Part shown: one piece after another, positions 44,040 through 57,011 of the stretch | How the letters are laid out: each line of letters starts with the position of its first letter | Position numbering within the stretch: position 1 is the stretch's first letter | From: Litsea cubeba | Taxonomy: Eukaryota > Streptophyta > Magnoliopsida > Laurales > Lauraceae | Reading direction: 5' to 3' | Length of the DNA stretch: 64,000 bases | NCBI GenBank assembly: GCA_012931725.1 | Contig: CM022949.1 | Location: forward strand, 50,683,897 to 50,747,896 | Program-made: the position numbers and the translations under genes | Notes under the pieces: generated by a model | Seen by the model: the letters and a program-made list of their open reading frames with translations, nothing else | Told to the model about the DNA's origin: nothing | Databases searched by the model: none

Positions 44040-44200
44040 TGGGGAAGACGAAAAGAGGTTTTGGGATTCCGCTTGGGACTGGACGATGACAGGGGGACTG
44101 GACGATGAGAGGGTTTTGGGATTGCGCTTGGGACTGGACGATGACAGGGGTACTGGACGATGAGAGGGTTTTGTGGGTTTTGGGATTGCGGTTGGGAATG
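44040..44200. repeat. GC-richer tandem repeats, unit about 60 bp
   Basis: Units of GGGATT(C/G)CGCTTGGGACTGG, ACGATGACAGGGG and ACTGGACGATGAGAGGG repeat two to three times. Confidence 0.8.
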
Positions 44201-44809
44201 GAAGATGAAAGGGTTATACGATTGTGGGGTAAGTATATGGAGATGTAGTGATAGAATCTAATTCCGCTGCTATACGTAAGTATTTATAGTGGCATAATAC
44301 TTTCTGCTGCCATATGCTATATGTAGTGTTTATAGTAGTAGATACGTAGATGTAGTGACGGAAAGTGTATTCCGCTGCTAGTAGATGTATTGACGGACAG
44401 TGTATTCCGCTGCTATACATAGTGTTTATAGTGGTATATATGGCATAATAAATTTTCTGCTACTATACGTATTTGTATTATATACGTTGGTACAGCAATA
44501 GCAACAAAATTTAAGTACCGCCATTGTATGTACCACTTAATAGCAGCAAAATCAAATTACCGCCGCTGTATGTATAATGTATATATATTAAAAACTTATA
44601 TACACTACACTTAATAGCAGCAAACTACAATTACCGCGGCTATATGTATAGTGTATATGTACTTAAAACTTACATAAAGTACACTTAATAGCAGCAAAAA
44701 CAATTACTGCCACTGTATGTACTAAAAACGTATATAATACTTATTTTTTAGTGACGGAAACATAGACCACCGCTATAAACTACCGTTAATTGCCACTTTT
44801 CTTGTAGTG

Positions 44810-45500
44810 TGATCGAAGAAGGAGAAATGAAAACACTAGAATGGGAGAAGAAGGAAGGTGGGCCACAGGTTCTTGTGTGATCGACATCAACGGTCTGGAA
44901 TCGCCATTAATGGTATGGGATCGCCATCAATGATCGCCAGCCTTCTCCAGCAAGGATGGATCCTCTTCTACAATTGTCTTCTTCGGTGCAAATCCGGCAA
45001 CGATCGTCAGCCTTCTCCAGCGAGGATGGCGATCAGCGATGGGCAATCTCTTCTTCCTCCGATCTTTTTTTTTGTTAGCTGCGCAAGCGACAATCTCTGA
45101 TCTTCTGGTTTTAGCGCCTTAATCTGATCGAGGGTGATGCAGGCCCACCAATCAGATCAGAGATTCCAAATCTCTTTCACCGTTCTGCAACAGTTGAGAG
45201 CCCTCTTTGCGCCGAACATGCAACTTCGACTGCTTCTTCATCGGCGATAGCGCGACAAGACCGGTAGCTGATTGCTCCGATCTTCTTCCACTAAAACCAT
45301 GTGACCAGTTCATGTATGTCTTCTACCCGAGAAATGTCGCATGCTGCTGGTCTTTTGAATGGCGATTGGCAGCAACCAATCCAAAAATCACCTGAGAAGA
45401 AAACGTTGACAGAAGATCCTGCAGGACTACAACCAATCCAAACCTGAGAGTCGTTACTCTGCCTCTCTTCTTCCTCTCCTTCCTTTGTTCCAGTTCACTT
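44810..45500. other. No gene seen
   Basis: GC-richer than its surroundings, with repeated ATCGCCATCAATG and CCTTCTCCAGC(A/G)A phrases. It could be an old LTR body or captured coding debris; no frame stands out. Confidence 0.35.
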
Positions 45501-45659
45501 ACTGACTTAGGCATCGGAGAGCCTTGCGCCGCTCAGGCCAGGGTCCTCTGACCGTTTGCTCTTCTCTTTCAGGCTTTCAGGCAGCAGGTTACCTTCTTCA
45601 TTTGGATAAGTCCTGTAAGGCACCCTGATTATTGTGGTTCATATTTTTCTGCACCTACA
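45501..45659 (+). mobile_element. LTR 3'-end fragment related to the 57012-62806 element
   Basis: ACTTAGGCATCGGAGAGCC, CCAGGGTCCTCTGACC and GCACCTACA match in order the last ~160 bases of the gypsy-type LTRs (57625-57793, 62639-62806), with about 80% identity by eye. It ends exactly at ...CCTACA, next to CACTA-derived sequence homologous to 4900. Confidence 0.75.
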
Positions 45660-47473
45660 GAAACATTTCAATGGTCAGGAAGCACTTGGAACTTAGGTCT
45701 CTTATACGACGAATAAAGTTGTGTTTGACTCCCCCTCTTAAGCAGAGTTCTTTTCTCGGTTTATTCCTCATGATTTGCGTAACCAAAAGTGGATACCGCA
45801 TGGCAGCCCTCTGCTAGTGCTCATAGAAGTGGTGCTAAGGAGAAAGTTTACTTAAATATATATATTTTATGCTGGATCAGGCTTCACTGATCAATTGCTA
45901 TTTGATATGCTTAATTAAACCAAGCTACTTAAGACTGGCATAGTTGGTCTTTTATTCTGATCATATTTGTACTCAAGTTTGAAGCTCGGTTTAGTACTAT
46001 GAAGCCCAACTCTACTTAATCCAATTCAAGTTCAAGCTGGGGAAAACTTGTGTAATAGGCACACATTTTCTCATGTTAACTTGTGTTTGTACTTAGGAGA
46101 AAATAATAACAGTTCTTTATTGGTGGCTGCAGATTGATCACTTTTGGTGTTGTGCGATTCTTTCTAAGTAAACCAAGTTAGGGAGCTCTCTCATGCGGTA
46201 TTTGTAAATAATCTTGTGCATCATTAGCTTTCATGTCTTGATCTTTTGTTTCCGTAAGCTAATGATTGTGATGAGAGGCATGAATTCCAACGAATATTCT
46301 CTTTTTTGTGAACATTGGGTTTCATGGAACAAGGGTTCTAATTTTTGCAAGGAAATTACCTAGAAATGATCCAATGTTTGGTGTATACACTTTTTTCATT
46401 TTCACTTTTTCCAAGTTCTTTGAATCATCTTTGCAAGACTCATGTTAATTGAGGTGTAAGTTGGGAAGTTTGGGTTGTGTTGGTACTTTTCATTTCTCAT
46501 TCTTTATTTTGTTGATGCTCGGCATCCATAAAGTGATGTCAATATGTAACTAGTCCAAGGTATTTTTTAAATTTTAGTATGGTGTTAATGCTTTCTATGA
46601 TGGAAACTGATAATTAGTCTGTAATTCCTTTTCTTTTCCCTGCCAAATGTTTTATGATTCATTGAGATATCTTTGTGAGTGTTCTACTTTTCTGCAATAA
46701 ATGAAATTACATGTTTGGAACCCGTTAAAAAAATGTAGTCTGCATTTTTATGGAAATCGTAACGTTAAAACAAATAAATGAAATTACATGTTTGGAACCC
46801 GTTAAAAAATATAGTATGACCTCTAATAATCTATATGAGATTTAGGTAACCATTTTTCTTTTTTTGTGGGTGTGTTTTACTTTTACATGCTTTAATATGA
46901 TGTAGGTTTTGTTCGCTTCTGCTCAATCTATAGTTGTGTCTGTTTCCTCTTGCACATTCCTGGTGGTGGGCCAGCCACATCAGGGCAAAGCAAGGAAAAT
47001 GGCTGGATAGGAACCCACAAGATACTGCTTTCTTTATTTATTTATGAATTGTTGATTTTGGTTAGCAAATGGATGGTTAGGATTTATTTAAATGCTTGAA
47101 AGAGTTCTGATGGTGTTTAAACATGCGCTTTACGAAGGGGATCCGGGGGTATCCCCTGGTGGGGTCGAGCTGACCGGTCATCTCGCGGGGGCCCAGGGGA
47201 CAGCTTCCTCAGAAAAAAAGACAACCGATACGTATTTTTTTTTAAATTAATACTATTAGCGACCGCCATTGGCGGTCGCTAATACTTTTCTAAATTTTTT
47301 TGTTGAGTAATACTTTTTAAAATTCTATTATTGAGTATTAGCAACCATCAATGGCGGGTCGCTAAAATATTTTTGCGACGAAGTTTTCGCGGCCGCTAAA
47401 GAGTATTAACGACCGCCTGGTGACTTTTAGCGACGGCTAATGGCGGCTACTAAAAGTCTTTTTTCTAGTAGCG
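45660..47473. mobile_element. CACTA family-1 copy, 3' part only
   Basis: 45660-46150 matches 4898-5390 inside CACTA 1. 47060-47473 matches 7395-7775, including the GCGACCGCC subterminal repeats and the end CTTTTTTCTAGTAG(CG), whose final TG is mutated. The middle differs from CACTA 1, so the two are family members with different interiors. The 5' half is missing. Confidence 0.75.
47138..47210. other. GC-rich block inside the CACTA copy
   Basis: About 70 bases of high GC content (GGGGATCCGGGGGTATCCCC, GGTCGAGCTGACCGG) between AT-rich flanks, absent from the corresponding position in CACTA 1. Contains short palindromes. Origin unknown. Confidence 0.4.
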
Positions 47474-48886
47474 ACCTTTCAAACCTCGACCCAAAATGAA
47501 TTTCATGCTCTCGTGCATATATAGGAACAACGGCCTCATTGTTTTTTAAAATGACCCGACACACAAACAAATATTTATTTTCTAATTTTATAGCTTATTA
47601 CAAATTAGAGCTTTTGCCTTTAAGAAAAAAAATAGCCAGGGGTTGCTTATTTTTAAGAGCATTTTTAGGTAAAGTGGGTAGAGGTGAAAAATACAATTCT
47701 AAATTATCATGGAGAATTTAGTTACCATAGTTCATCAGTTGCTGCAATTCTAACACCTCTCCTGATTGGGAATGAAAAATTGGAGGCTTTGAGCGTTGGA
47801 CTAGTCGACATGATCTTCAAGTAGATGCTTCCGTAGAGGTCAACTTCAGTGGCAGTCTGTTGGGGCGGAACTTCGCCGATAGAGAGAGAAAAATTCTTTC
47901 ATAATGCCCCTTTATATGAAAAGGGGGCGTTTTTGCCCCCTAATTCAACCTTCAATTGAAAATAACTAAGTTTATTTTTGTTTTAATGCATTCAATCCTC
48001 TTACCAAAAAAAAAAAATGCATTCAATCCCATTATAAATATACCTTAAAACAACTTATGCAGATTCCCATACATATAACAAAGTACTATAATAATTATAG
48101 ATAGATGTGCCCTCATCCAATTTCACTCCAATAGGAGTAGGAACCATGTGTTTTGATTGGTTTAGATTTATATGTGGGCCAACAAAAGAGTGTCATAGTG
48201 AATACAAATGATTTTACTCCCCCACCACCCCCTTTAGGAAAATAATTTGAAATGATTTTAGCCTCAATATCTTGCACAAGCTTCTAGCACGAAGGATAAA
48301 TTAAATAGGGAATACAAGTAGATTTATTTGTGAAGGTTGTTTAAGTCATTTAAATACTAGCAAGGATATTTATTTGTGAAAGTTATTTGAGTCATTTAAA
48401 GAACTAGCGAAAGACGCCCGTTCTTAGCATGGGCAACATATTTTATGATGTGAAAAATGTAAAAATAGTACCGCACTATGGATGAAACCGAGTCATTTGG
48501 ATAGGGCCCATATTGTAAGCTGACCATATTTTTCCATGTGTGTTTAATTGGTGGTGCACCAGGGAAGCCCAGCTATCATGGAGTGAATAAAATAGGTGAG
48601 ATTGATAAGTTAGTGGCATTTATAATATTAAAGAGACATTACCATTTTTAACCTTAATAATGACAATTTTAGGAGCAAAGAAAATTTTAATTCAGAATTG
48701 CAATGGGCCATAATGATGTGGTATCATGGTGGTCTCTCTTTTTCTCTTTAAGAGATGGGTAAGAGAAGAAGGGTCAGTTAATGAGCAATTGATGGAGTAT
48801 TAAATGAATTGAGGAGTCAAAATCAATTTAGCAATTGACGCTGATTTCTAAATTGAAATCAATTTGCAATATATATATATATATAT
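47474..48886. other. No gene seen
   Basis: Intergenic AT-rich sequence, ending in a TA microsatellite at the MITE insertion site. Confidence 0.4.
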
Positions 48887-49268
48887 GAGCAAAGCTCCAC
48901 CTAAGCTCGAGCTTAGGGAGAAAATTTTATTAGCTTGTGCTTGTGGGGCCCACCTTTGGTCCATCCAAATGGACCAAGCATATTACCCCCTTAAATTGCA
49001 CATGTCCACAAACTTTCGGTAAGATCTGAATTTACTGGACCATTGGATTGACTATATATCAATCCGAATAGATTGTTGACCATTAAACTCTTGGGCCTAT
49101 ATGGAGATGATAAAAATTGCGGTTAGAGCTGATTTTTTTGCATAGAGGAAGACCCTAGGGAATCCTTGAAATCCCCCCACCCCCACCCCCATGTGGGTCC
49201 CTAAGTGGGCCCCACCACATACTTGAGCTTATCTTATCCTAAGCGTGAGCTTAGGAGAGCCTTGTTTT
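48887..49268. mobile_element. MITE family M, copy 3 (about 382 bp)
   Basis: Begins GAGCAAAGCTCCACCTAAGC, shares the interior TTGGTCCATCCAAATGGACC and CCACAAACTTTCGGT with copy 1, and ends CTTAGGAGAGCCTTG. TA repeats flank it. Confidence 0.85.
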
Positions 49269-50076
49269 ATATATATATATATATATATATATGGTGATGT
49301 CATTCCTCACCACAGGGGTGAGGGATGGTAATGTCAGCAAAAAGAGTTAGCTGAAAAGTCTACGGTGATGTCAGCATGCATTTCAAAATGAAAAGTTTTC
49401 AAGGAGCCCGCCCAAACCGAAATTCAAAATGAAGAAATGACATTTCAAAAGACTCCTCTCTCTTTCAAGCAGCAGGAACGACAGATACCAGAGCTCGAAG
49501 ACGTTCTAGAGAAGATCCGACGCTATTACATATGCCACGACCTTTCAGATGAGAGTGGCTATTGAGCGACCAGTTCATCTTTTTCCCAGCTAGATTCTGA
49601 AATCTTAAATGCTGCTATGAAATTCAATTGCGAGGTGATTTTTTTTTCTTGCTATATCGCGGGTGTAACAAGATTTTGTGGAATGAAAATGTTCTGATTC
49701 CGAATGTCTTGATTGATTTCTGAATGATGCTTGGTGGGCCTTTTGATGAAAAAATACAATTACCGTGGAAGAGGATACAAAGGAAAGGTGGAGGGAATTA
49801 TTCAGACTTCTCTAGTTGTTTTCTCTACATCTAATGGAGCTCTTTAGGGTCAAAAGGAAGGAATTAAGAGATATTACTTGTGAGTAGATAGTAGTTTTTA
49901 TTACGTTTCCCATTGCTAGATAATCTTCAAAGAGATATGCTATTACGTTTCTCATTGCTATAGTCTAGACAGGGATATGCAATCATACATTATCGTATAC
50001 TTCAACTTTGATTTTTGTGAAATTCTTGTTACAGCCTTGTATATGGTGTGACGAGCCAAATCTATTCCATACTTTG
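49269..50076. other. No gene seen
   Basis: A TA microsatellite, then possible MITE debris (GTGATGTCATTCCTCACC with GGGTGAGGGATGG), then AT-rich sequence up to the solo LTR. Confidence 0.35.
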
Positions 50077-53000
50077 TGTCACGCCCCCAAATTGAAACCA
50101 GGGTTATACGTGAGATTAGGGCCAATTAAAAATTTTCAAACCTTAATCAAATGTAACCTGGCCCCAATCATGTCCCATAGGATCGAAGTCCGCGGTGAGG
50201 TATTAATATTTCCTCAGTAAAACACAACGGAACATCATAATAAACAATTGGTACAATATAACATTTCAGAGTATGCACATCTTACTTTTCTATAGTTAAA
50301 GTTTAGCAAAAGATAACAAAAGTATATTAATTAATGGCTTCTATCAAAACCAAGGCCAAAAGATAATAAATACGAACTAACTAAAGTATGAAGGCATTCG
50401 TGTGCTGGTCACAACGACAAAACCGTCGACACATAACTCGCACTCACCATCAGGCTAAACTGCCTGAAGCGACGCCTCCACTTTTCCAAAGGTAGATGTA
50501 CTCGGTACCTATGCACCAATAGTAGCATCATCAAACACGACGGTCGGCAAGCAGATATGAATATAAAACATCAACAGATATGCAGAATGAATCAGAGTAA
50601 ACGATAGACAATATCATATGAAATGCATAGCATTCTGATCGTAAGAAATGCAGCATTTGAGTCATAAACAGACTATCAAAGTAGGCATCCACATAAACTA
50701 ATTACCGTGGGATAGTTCCACTTGTCCCTCCCGGCTCAACATGAGAGTTGTGGTAGAGTAAATAGAAGGCAAGGGATAAAACCCAGCAAGCAATCAGAAT
50801 GATACCCTTTAAAATAAAATAAAATAAAACATCAAACTTCTTCAGAACGGGTATCAAATGGTGTACATCCATTTAAAATATAAAAAGTCGTACTGCGCAG
50901 ACGTTCAATCCAAAGTCCTCACACAAATGGTGCCCCAAGTGTGTTGGGCGTTTACAGTTGAGTGGTGCCTGACACAAGAGTCCTAAACATACAATAGTGA
51001 GGGACTAGACTCTTCTTGTGTGAACAAGATTATCAAATCATAAAAAACTACTTTTCCATCATTAAATCAAACCAATATAATCAGACTTCTTTAAACATAA
51101 ACATCATAAGTAGTTCTCGACAAGCTTTACAATCAAAGCCGTCTAGTCTCAACACTTTCATCGACTTCAGAATAACGGAACATCAAAAGGGATCCTAAGT
51201 TCATCATCTAAGTTCATCATGTGATCCCCAACAAAATAAAGCAAATGAAGGTAATGAACATGGACATTTTCATGTAGAAGGTACCGAATGGTACAATTCA
51301 GAATCATAAGCGATAGACAATCCAATCCTAAGTATAAAGTTAATCCAGCAGTATCATACATCCCTCCTCAGTCAACGAAAGGGTTAAGGTTCAGGATACC
51401 CATACGAACATTCTTCATGCATAGATTTAAAGGGGGTATCCCGTTGACCCCGTACTGTTCAAGATTGAGTTAGGTTGAATCCCGATGCAACCGGAAAAAC
51501 CATGAGGAATCATCGGCTCAAGACATTCCTCATACATAGTCAAATGAGTCCAAAAAGGTAGCCTAGCTTCCACCTAAGTCCAACCGACACCTAGGGTCAA
51601 AAGGCCTTTCAAAAAGGTACTTGGCAGTTTCCTCAGTCGACGCCGCCCTTGGCTGGTCGACCTCCCACAAAGAAAATCCGAGTTGACCCCCTTCATGCCG
51701 GTCGACCGAGCCATGGCCGCTCGACCGGCAGTTGTAAGCCATAATACATGAATAGTAAAATGGTCAGGTGCTTCCAGCACTTGACCCTGTTTGGTCGGTC
51801 GGCCGAGACCCATGGTCGGTCGACGCATACACTGCAGTTACAGAATACCAGATTCTGTAACTGCAGTGGTTTGGGTCCAATTGCCTCCCTTTCTTCTTGA
51901 ACCTGATATACAATCATATCAAGTATAAACCAGTCCATTCTAATTCCATTCATCTATCTAATCAAGTCATCAATTTCATAATCTAATTTGTTAATCAAAT
52001 AAACATAATTATCATGTTTTTAAATCCAAAATCAACAAATGATCAAAGGTCATCTAAATCATCAGTAAATCATCGAATCAAAGGAGAGACAAACATATCC
52101 AAGCATACATATATAAATATCTACTTGCCTTTGGTTGAAAATGCCCAAATCCATAAGCACTAGGTCAAAGCCCAACAAACCAAACCTAAGGGATAATTAG
52201 CAAAGTAAAACTAAATTAAAATATAAATCAAAAGAAAGGGAAAGCTCTAAGCTATCTTATCACACTACTACAACCCAAAGTATATAACCCAAACCTAAAG
52301 GGAGGAAGAGCTTACCATACAGGTGGGTGGATGGAGTGGTGGCTTGCAAGTTGGAGATAAGAAGCTTGTGGGGTCCATGCGGAGATGATGATGACCGGTG
52401 GTTGTGGGGCCCACTTGATTGGTGGCCCACTAAATTAGTGGTGATTATGGTGGTCCATTGGGCAAGGGAAATGGTGAATACAGAAATAAAGAAAGAATGG
52501 AGAAGGAAAGAATAGAGAATAAAGAGAAATAATTAAAGAGAGAGAGAGAGGAAATGGTGAGATGGTTGCTCAGTCATGTGGGTAGTGAGTGAAGTGAGTG
52601 AGGGAGAGAGAAGAAAGAGAGAGAATAGAGAAAGAAAGAGAGAAACAGAGAAAGGGAAATGGAGGAAATAGAGAGAGATGGAATGGGCTGGGTTCGCCGG
52701 AGATGGTGGTGGCCAGCGGTGACGAGGTGGCTCCGGGACAGTGGGGCGGTGAGGTGAGGTGAGTGAAAGAGAGAGCTGGGGTGAGAGAGTGGAGAAGAGA
52801 GAGGAGAAGGAGATGGTGGTGAACGCCGGTGTGCTCGGGGTCCGGCGGCAGCGACACAGTGAGAGGGAGAACGAGAGAGAGAATGAGAGAAAGAGATGGA
52901 GGGGCTGCTGTGTTGTGAGGAGTGGAGTGAAAGGAGAAGAGAGGGAAATGGTCTTGTTAGAGATGTCAAGCGGCCCGGCACGGCCCGGCCCGCCAATCAA

Positions 53001-54877
53001 CGGGCCGTGGCATGGTACGGCCCATGACGCGGGCCGTGCTGGGCCGAGCCTTGCTGGCCCGCTGGCCCGTTTGGCACGGCCCGCCAGGCCCGCCTGGCAA
53101 ACGGGCCAACCCTTTCGGCCTGCCAGGATCGGTCCGCTAGGCCGCCTGGCACGACCCGCTAGGCACTGCCCGCCTGGCCCACCAAAAGAAACTACTTTTT
53201 TATATATTTTTTTAATTTATAAAAATCTAATTCCCAGCCAACCAACAGCCTTAAGCATTTTCTAATAAAAAAAACACTTACATAACTTGGTAGGGTAGGA
53301 CTTTAGTGTAAATTTTTCACACTAATAATGAGGGGCAATGTTTTTTTTTTTGGAGAAGTAATAAGGGGACTGTTTTGGTGTGACACACTTACCTTCAGTA
53401 AATTGCCCCCTTGCCTTCACTAATTTTGTTGTCTTGAGAGATATTTGAGAATCTCAAATAAAATTCCCTACCTGGATTCATCTATGTTCAAGAACCCCTG
53501 AGCAGTTGAGAAGTTGAGATTCTTTATAGTTTGAAAGCTCGCAATTAAACACAGGAATATATTCATAATTCAGTCATTTATGTTCAATATAATCTCGTTA
53601 CATGTACCTATAACTCCACTCTCGATCACATCACATGAAGCCATATATTTACATTGATATGAACACTAGGAAAAAGAAGTAAAAAATATGTAACCATGAT
53701 AAAGATAATGAGAATTATTGACTAAGACTAAACACCCATAACTAAAAAATAAAGAAATTGATGCAAATCTAAATAAAATGAAGTCCAAGGTTGTGGTTTC
53801 ATGGTGGGTCATTTGGAAGACTTGAAATGATTGTTGATAAAGGTAGAAATATTTAACCGCGCTAAGTTCTCGTTTAAAGTATGATAATTAAGCCAAAAAA
53901 TAGAAATTGAGTTTGCCATCTCAATTGAAATATCCTTAAGCATGGCATTTCAATTTGGCTAAAAAATAAGTAGAAAAAATGACATGATATGATTTGTTTA
54001 TATTTCAGGTTGTTTGAATGAAAGAGTGAGAAGTTGGATAAAAAAGGTGTTAGCTTGTCATCATCATCTAAAGTGGTTAGGTTCTCATCCTAATCCAACT
54101 AATAGTTTAATATTCGTGGTTAGGTTCACATCCTCATCTAACTAGTTTTATTATTGTTTGAATAAATATTAGTATACAAAAGTATATACAAATTACGCAG
54201 GTCGGGCCAACCCAACCTGACCTAATCATCAAACTGGCCCGCCTGTAACTCTATCAGAGAGAAAAAAAAGGCACGTCTGGCCCGCGGCACGGCCCGCTCC
54301 AGCCCGCCCCACTGCGGGCCGTGCCACTGGGCCGTGCCGTGCCAGGGGTTTTCCCTGGCGGGCCGTGCCGTGCCGGCCCGACACGGCCCGTTTGACATCT
54401 CTAGGTCTTGTGACCTAAAATAGGGGACTGAGAAAAGTGAGATGGGTGGGGGTGTTACACGTGGGTTAAGGGGGGTGGGGATAAATGATGGGAGTGAGGT
54501 GAGGAGGTGGGGCTCACATGGGATAAAGGTGGGGTGGGGGTTTGCCTTTGGGAAATTAATAAAAGGAGTTAAGGTGGGTTCGGGTCGGGTTTGAGGGTCC
54601 GCATCGGAATGCAACAGAAGGACAAAGTCCGGAAAATTAGGTAATCTACCTAATGGTGCCAAAATCTCGAAAAGCGGAAAATACTAAAAAGCCCTCGGCA
54701 CTTTCCGGAAATAGCGACACACACTCCTACTATGCCCAAACGGGCTCGAATCTCAACCCAACTTCGTACATGCGAACCTAAAGATTAACCGGACCTATTT
54801 GGCTTATAAACGAGCTTAATTATCTAAAAATACAATTAACTAGACTAATTACAACATTGGAATTTCGGGATGTTACA
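50077..54877. mobile_element. Solo LTR (about 3.35 kb) with nested hAT
   Basis: Begins TGTCACGCCCCC and ends GGGATGTTACA, imperfect inverted termini of the TG...CA type. CTTTG at 50072-50076 and 54878-54882 is a 5-bp target duplication. There is no internal region or second LTR. Such TGTNAC...GTTACA ends are common on long LTRs of plant Ty3/gypsy chromovirus elements. A cluster of GTCGACC-type palindromes lies at 51640-51830. Confidence 0.78.
52958..54403. mobile_element. hAT-type non-autonomous element, complete, 1446 bp
   Basis: Ends TAGAGATGTCAAGC and GTTTGACATCTCTA are inverted repeats, and GGTCTTGT at 52950-52957 and 54404-54411 is a perfect 8-bp target duplication. Both ends carry GC-rich CGGCCCG/GGGCCGTG subterminal repeats. 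No transposase. The partial copy at 1-984 has the same right target duplication, so both derive from one insertion event before duplication of the locus. Confidence 0.92.
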
Positions 54878-56163
54878 CTTTGGGATGCCCAGAATGGACT
54901 GTAAGTGTGCTAATTTGAATTTATTTGTTTAATAAACTATATTAATGATTCAAGTCAAATTTTGAATTTTGAATTTTTAAAAATATTTTATACGAAGGAA
55001 GTGGTTGTGGTGCATTTACATGGAAAGATAGAGCTTGAGGAAACAACTGTCTCAGTCAAATGCAGTGCCATGTGAAAGGCATGATTATAAAATAAGATTT
55101 GCAAAACAAGGCAAGAATGATTGAAGACTTGAAGAAATTGGCAAATTTACAATATTTGTATTTACGTAAAATCTACCGTGTAATATTAGTGATGCTATTT
55201 ATTGTATGTTTGGGATTAGCTTTTATATTGAATCGGTAGCGAAACTTATGTTCTAATTTATATATGGAGAAATGAACAATGATGTTGAAGTGTTAGTGGC
55301 ATGGCAATGAAAAATAATTCCTCTGACATCAGTCTAAACATCACTTTTACAATGATATTACTATTTCAGTGCACATTGGAATTACAATGCAAGGAATATA
55401 AAATTGGGAGGAGGGAGTGCATCTAGATTAATCAAAAGTTAGCTCAGGTGGGCTCGATAAGCAGGTCAGCATATAGTTATGTGCAGACTTCTCTTAGGAG
55501 AATTTTTTTGTCAAATGTACATATGACTAATTATGAAAATAATTCAATATCCGGTTGGAGATAATAAGGTGAGGAAGACAATGGGACAGAAGGTCAAATT
55601 GATTACTGAACCTCTCTTTTGTGATAAATAGCCATTGCAAGATTGTGGTGTGAAGATTTTGAGGCAAGGAGAGTAGGTAAAATAGCCCAGATGTTTACTA
55701 CATGCACCAAACATTCAAGTCATTTAAAAAAAAAAAAATCAAGTCACTTGCTGACTAATCTGGATTCTCTGCAGGATGCCTCAGCAAGTGCTTAGATTTA
55801 AATCCGAACCACTTAAATATATATCCATTATCGTTAAGTGTAATATTGTTGGACATCTAGATCTAGATCCATCATTGTTCAGGTGTTTATAATCTTCTCT
55901 GTATTGGATTCTTTCTTAACCCATATCAAAGATAAGCTTCTTTCATAGCTATATGAGTCTGTTTTATTGATCTCAGAATTCGATAACTCCTGGAACACTT
56001 ATTCATGGGATCAATCAAAATCAATCTAGATCATGGTAGCGTGACCATTGACCTGGTCATAAGTGGGATTGACAAATATTTGTCAAAACATTTCTTTCTT
56101 TAGCTGTGTTCTGAACCTGCATTTGTCTGTCAGCACAAAAGAGGTCATTATAAATAATTCTCA
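54878..56163. other. Segment present only in copy B; no gene seen
   Basis: Lies between the solo LTR and the shared repeat block. The corresponding stretch is absent from copy A, where CACTA 1 sits instead. Mostly AT-rich, no recognisable frame. Confidence 0.5.
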
Positions 56164-57011
56164 CACAGCGATAGTCTCCTGGTTGATAAAATTTTATACC
56201 TTTATCATCTGAACTGATGCAAAATGGGCTGGTGTCGATCATACATGTATTGCGAATTTGGTCTTTCCTAAAAACTTTTGTAATGCGAATTGATGTACTA
56301 AATAAACTTCATTAACTTAAGCAAGTTCTAGCAATTCTCAAAAAATAAAGTCCCGAGCAAATAACTCACCCTCAAATTGGTCAAACCAAATATTGTAATC
56401 AAAATAGTACATAACTCATTAAAGTATCCATTCAAAAAATTCACTGAACATATGAAAATTAGCCTGCACTATGGGACTATAGGATTACAAACCAAATCTC
56501 CATCTTTTACAACAATGAACTAAAGATGGATCAATTAGGATGGTATTTGCTTACAACTGAAAGGTGTGACAAAAAAGAGAATAACTGGATAAAAAAGTTG
56601 AACATTTGAACATTAACCTGCGCTATGGAATTACATGATTACAAACAAAGTCTCCATCTTTTACAACAATGAACTAAACATGGATCGATTAGTGCTTGTA
56701 TTTGCTTTACAACTGAAAGGTGGGACAAAAAAGAGAATAACTGGGCAAAAAGGTGAACATATGGACATTAACTTGCACTATGGAATTACAGGATTACAGA
56801 CCAAGTCTCCATCTTTTGCAACAATGAACTAAACATGGATCAATTAGTGCTTGTATTTGCTTTACAACTGAAAGGTGGGACCAAAAAGAGAATAAGTTGA
56901 CAAAAAGATACTAGTTTGGACTTCAATTCTTTGGAAAAATTGTCCAGCATCTGACTTCATGAAAATACATCCTACATCCAATCTCAAAATAACATCGTAC
57001 ATAATACAAGG
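56164..57011. repeat. Segmental duplication, copy B (left part)
   Basis: Matches 7776-8635 with a few substitutions and small indels. Interrupted at CAAGG (57007-57011) by the gypsy-type element; the match resumes at 62807. Confidence 0.8.

Larger units (their letters stand above)
24752..44809. mobile_element. Outer CACTA-like element carrying an EIN3/EIL fragment (about 3.7 kb without the nested element)
   Basis: Left end TACTGCAAGAAAAATT; right end ACTTTTCTTGTAGTG, whose inverse is CACTACAAGAAAAGT, so 11 of the first 13 bases agree. Both ends have related subterminal motifs: TAGCAGCAG/CTGCTGCTATAAGTG and ACCGCCACTAA on the left, AATAGCAGCAAA/CCGCCGCTGTATG on the right. Flanking triplets (ACG, TGA) do not match, so the pairing of these two ends rests on the motifs alone. 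Between them lies the EIN3/EIL fragment, itself split by the 16.3-kb inner CACTA element. A GA-rich, leader-like stretch is at 43715-44200. Confidence 0.6.

Noticed and set aside
44810..45500. Full LTR extending back to 44810
   Set aside because: Similarity to the gypsy-type LTR is visible only over the last ~160 bases; the upstream part could not be matched by eye.
52533..53265. Several 95-168-codon frames on both strands
   Set aside because: They arise from AG/CT-rich low-complexity sequence and the GC-rich end repeats of the hAT element; no domain is visible.
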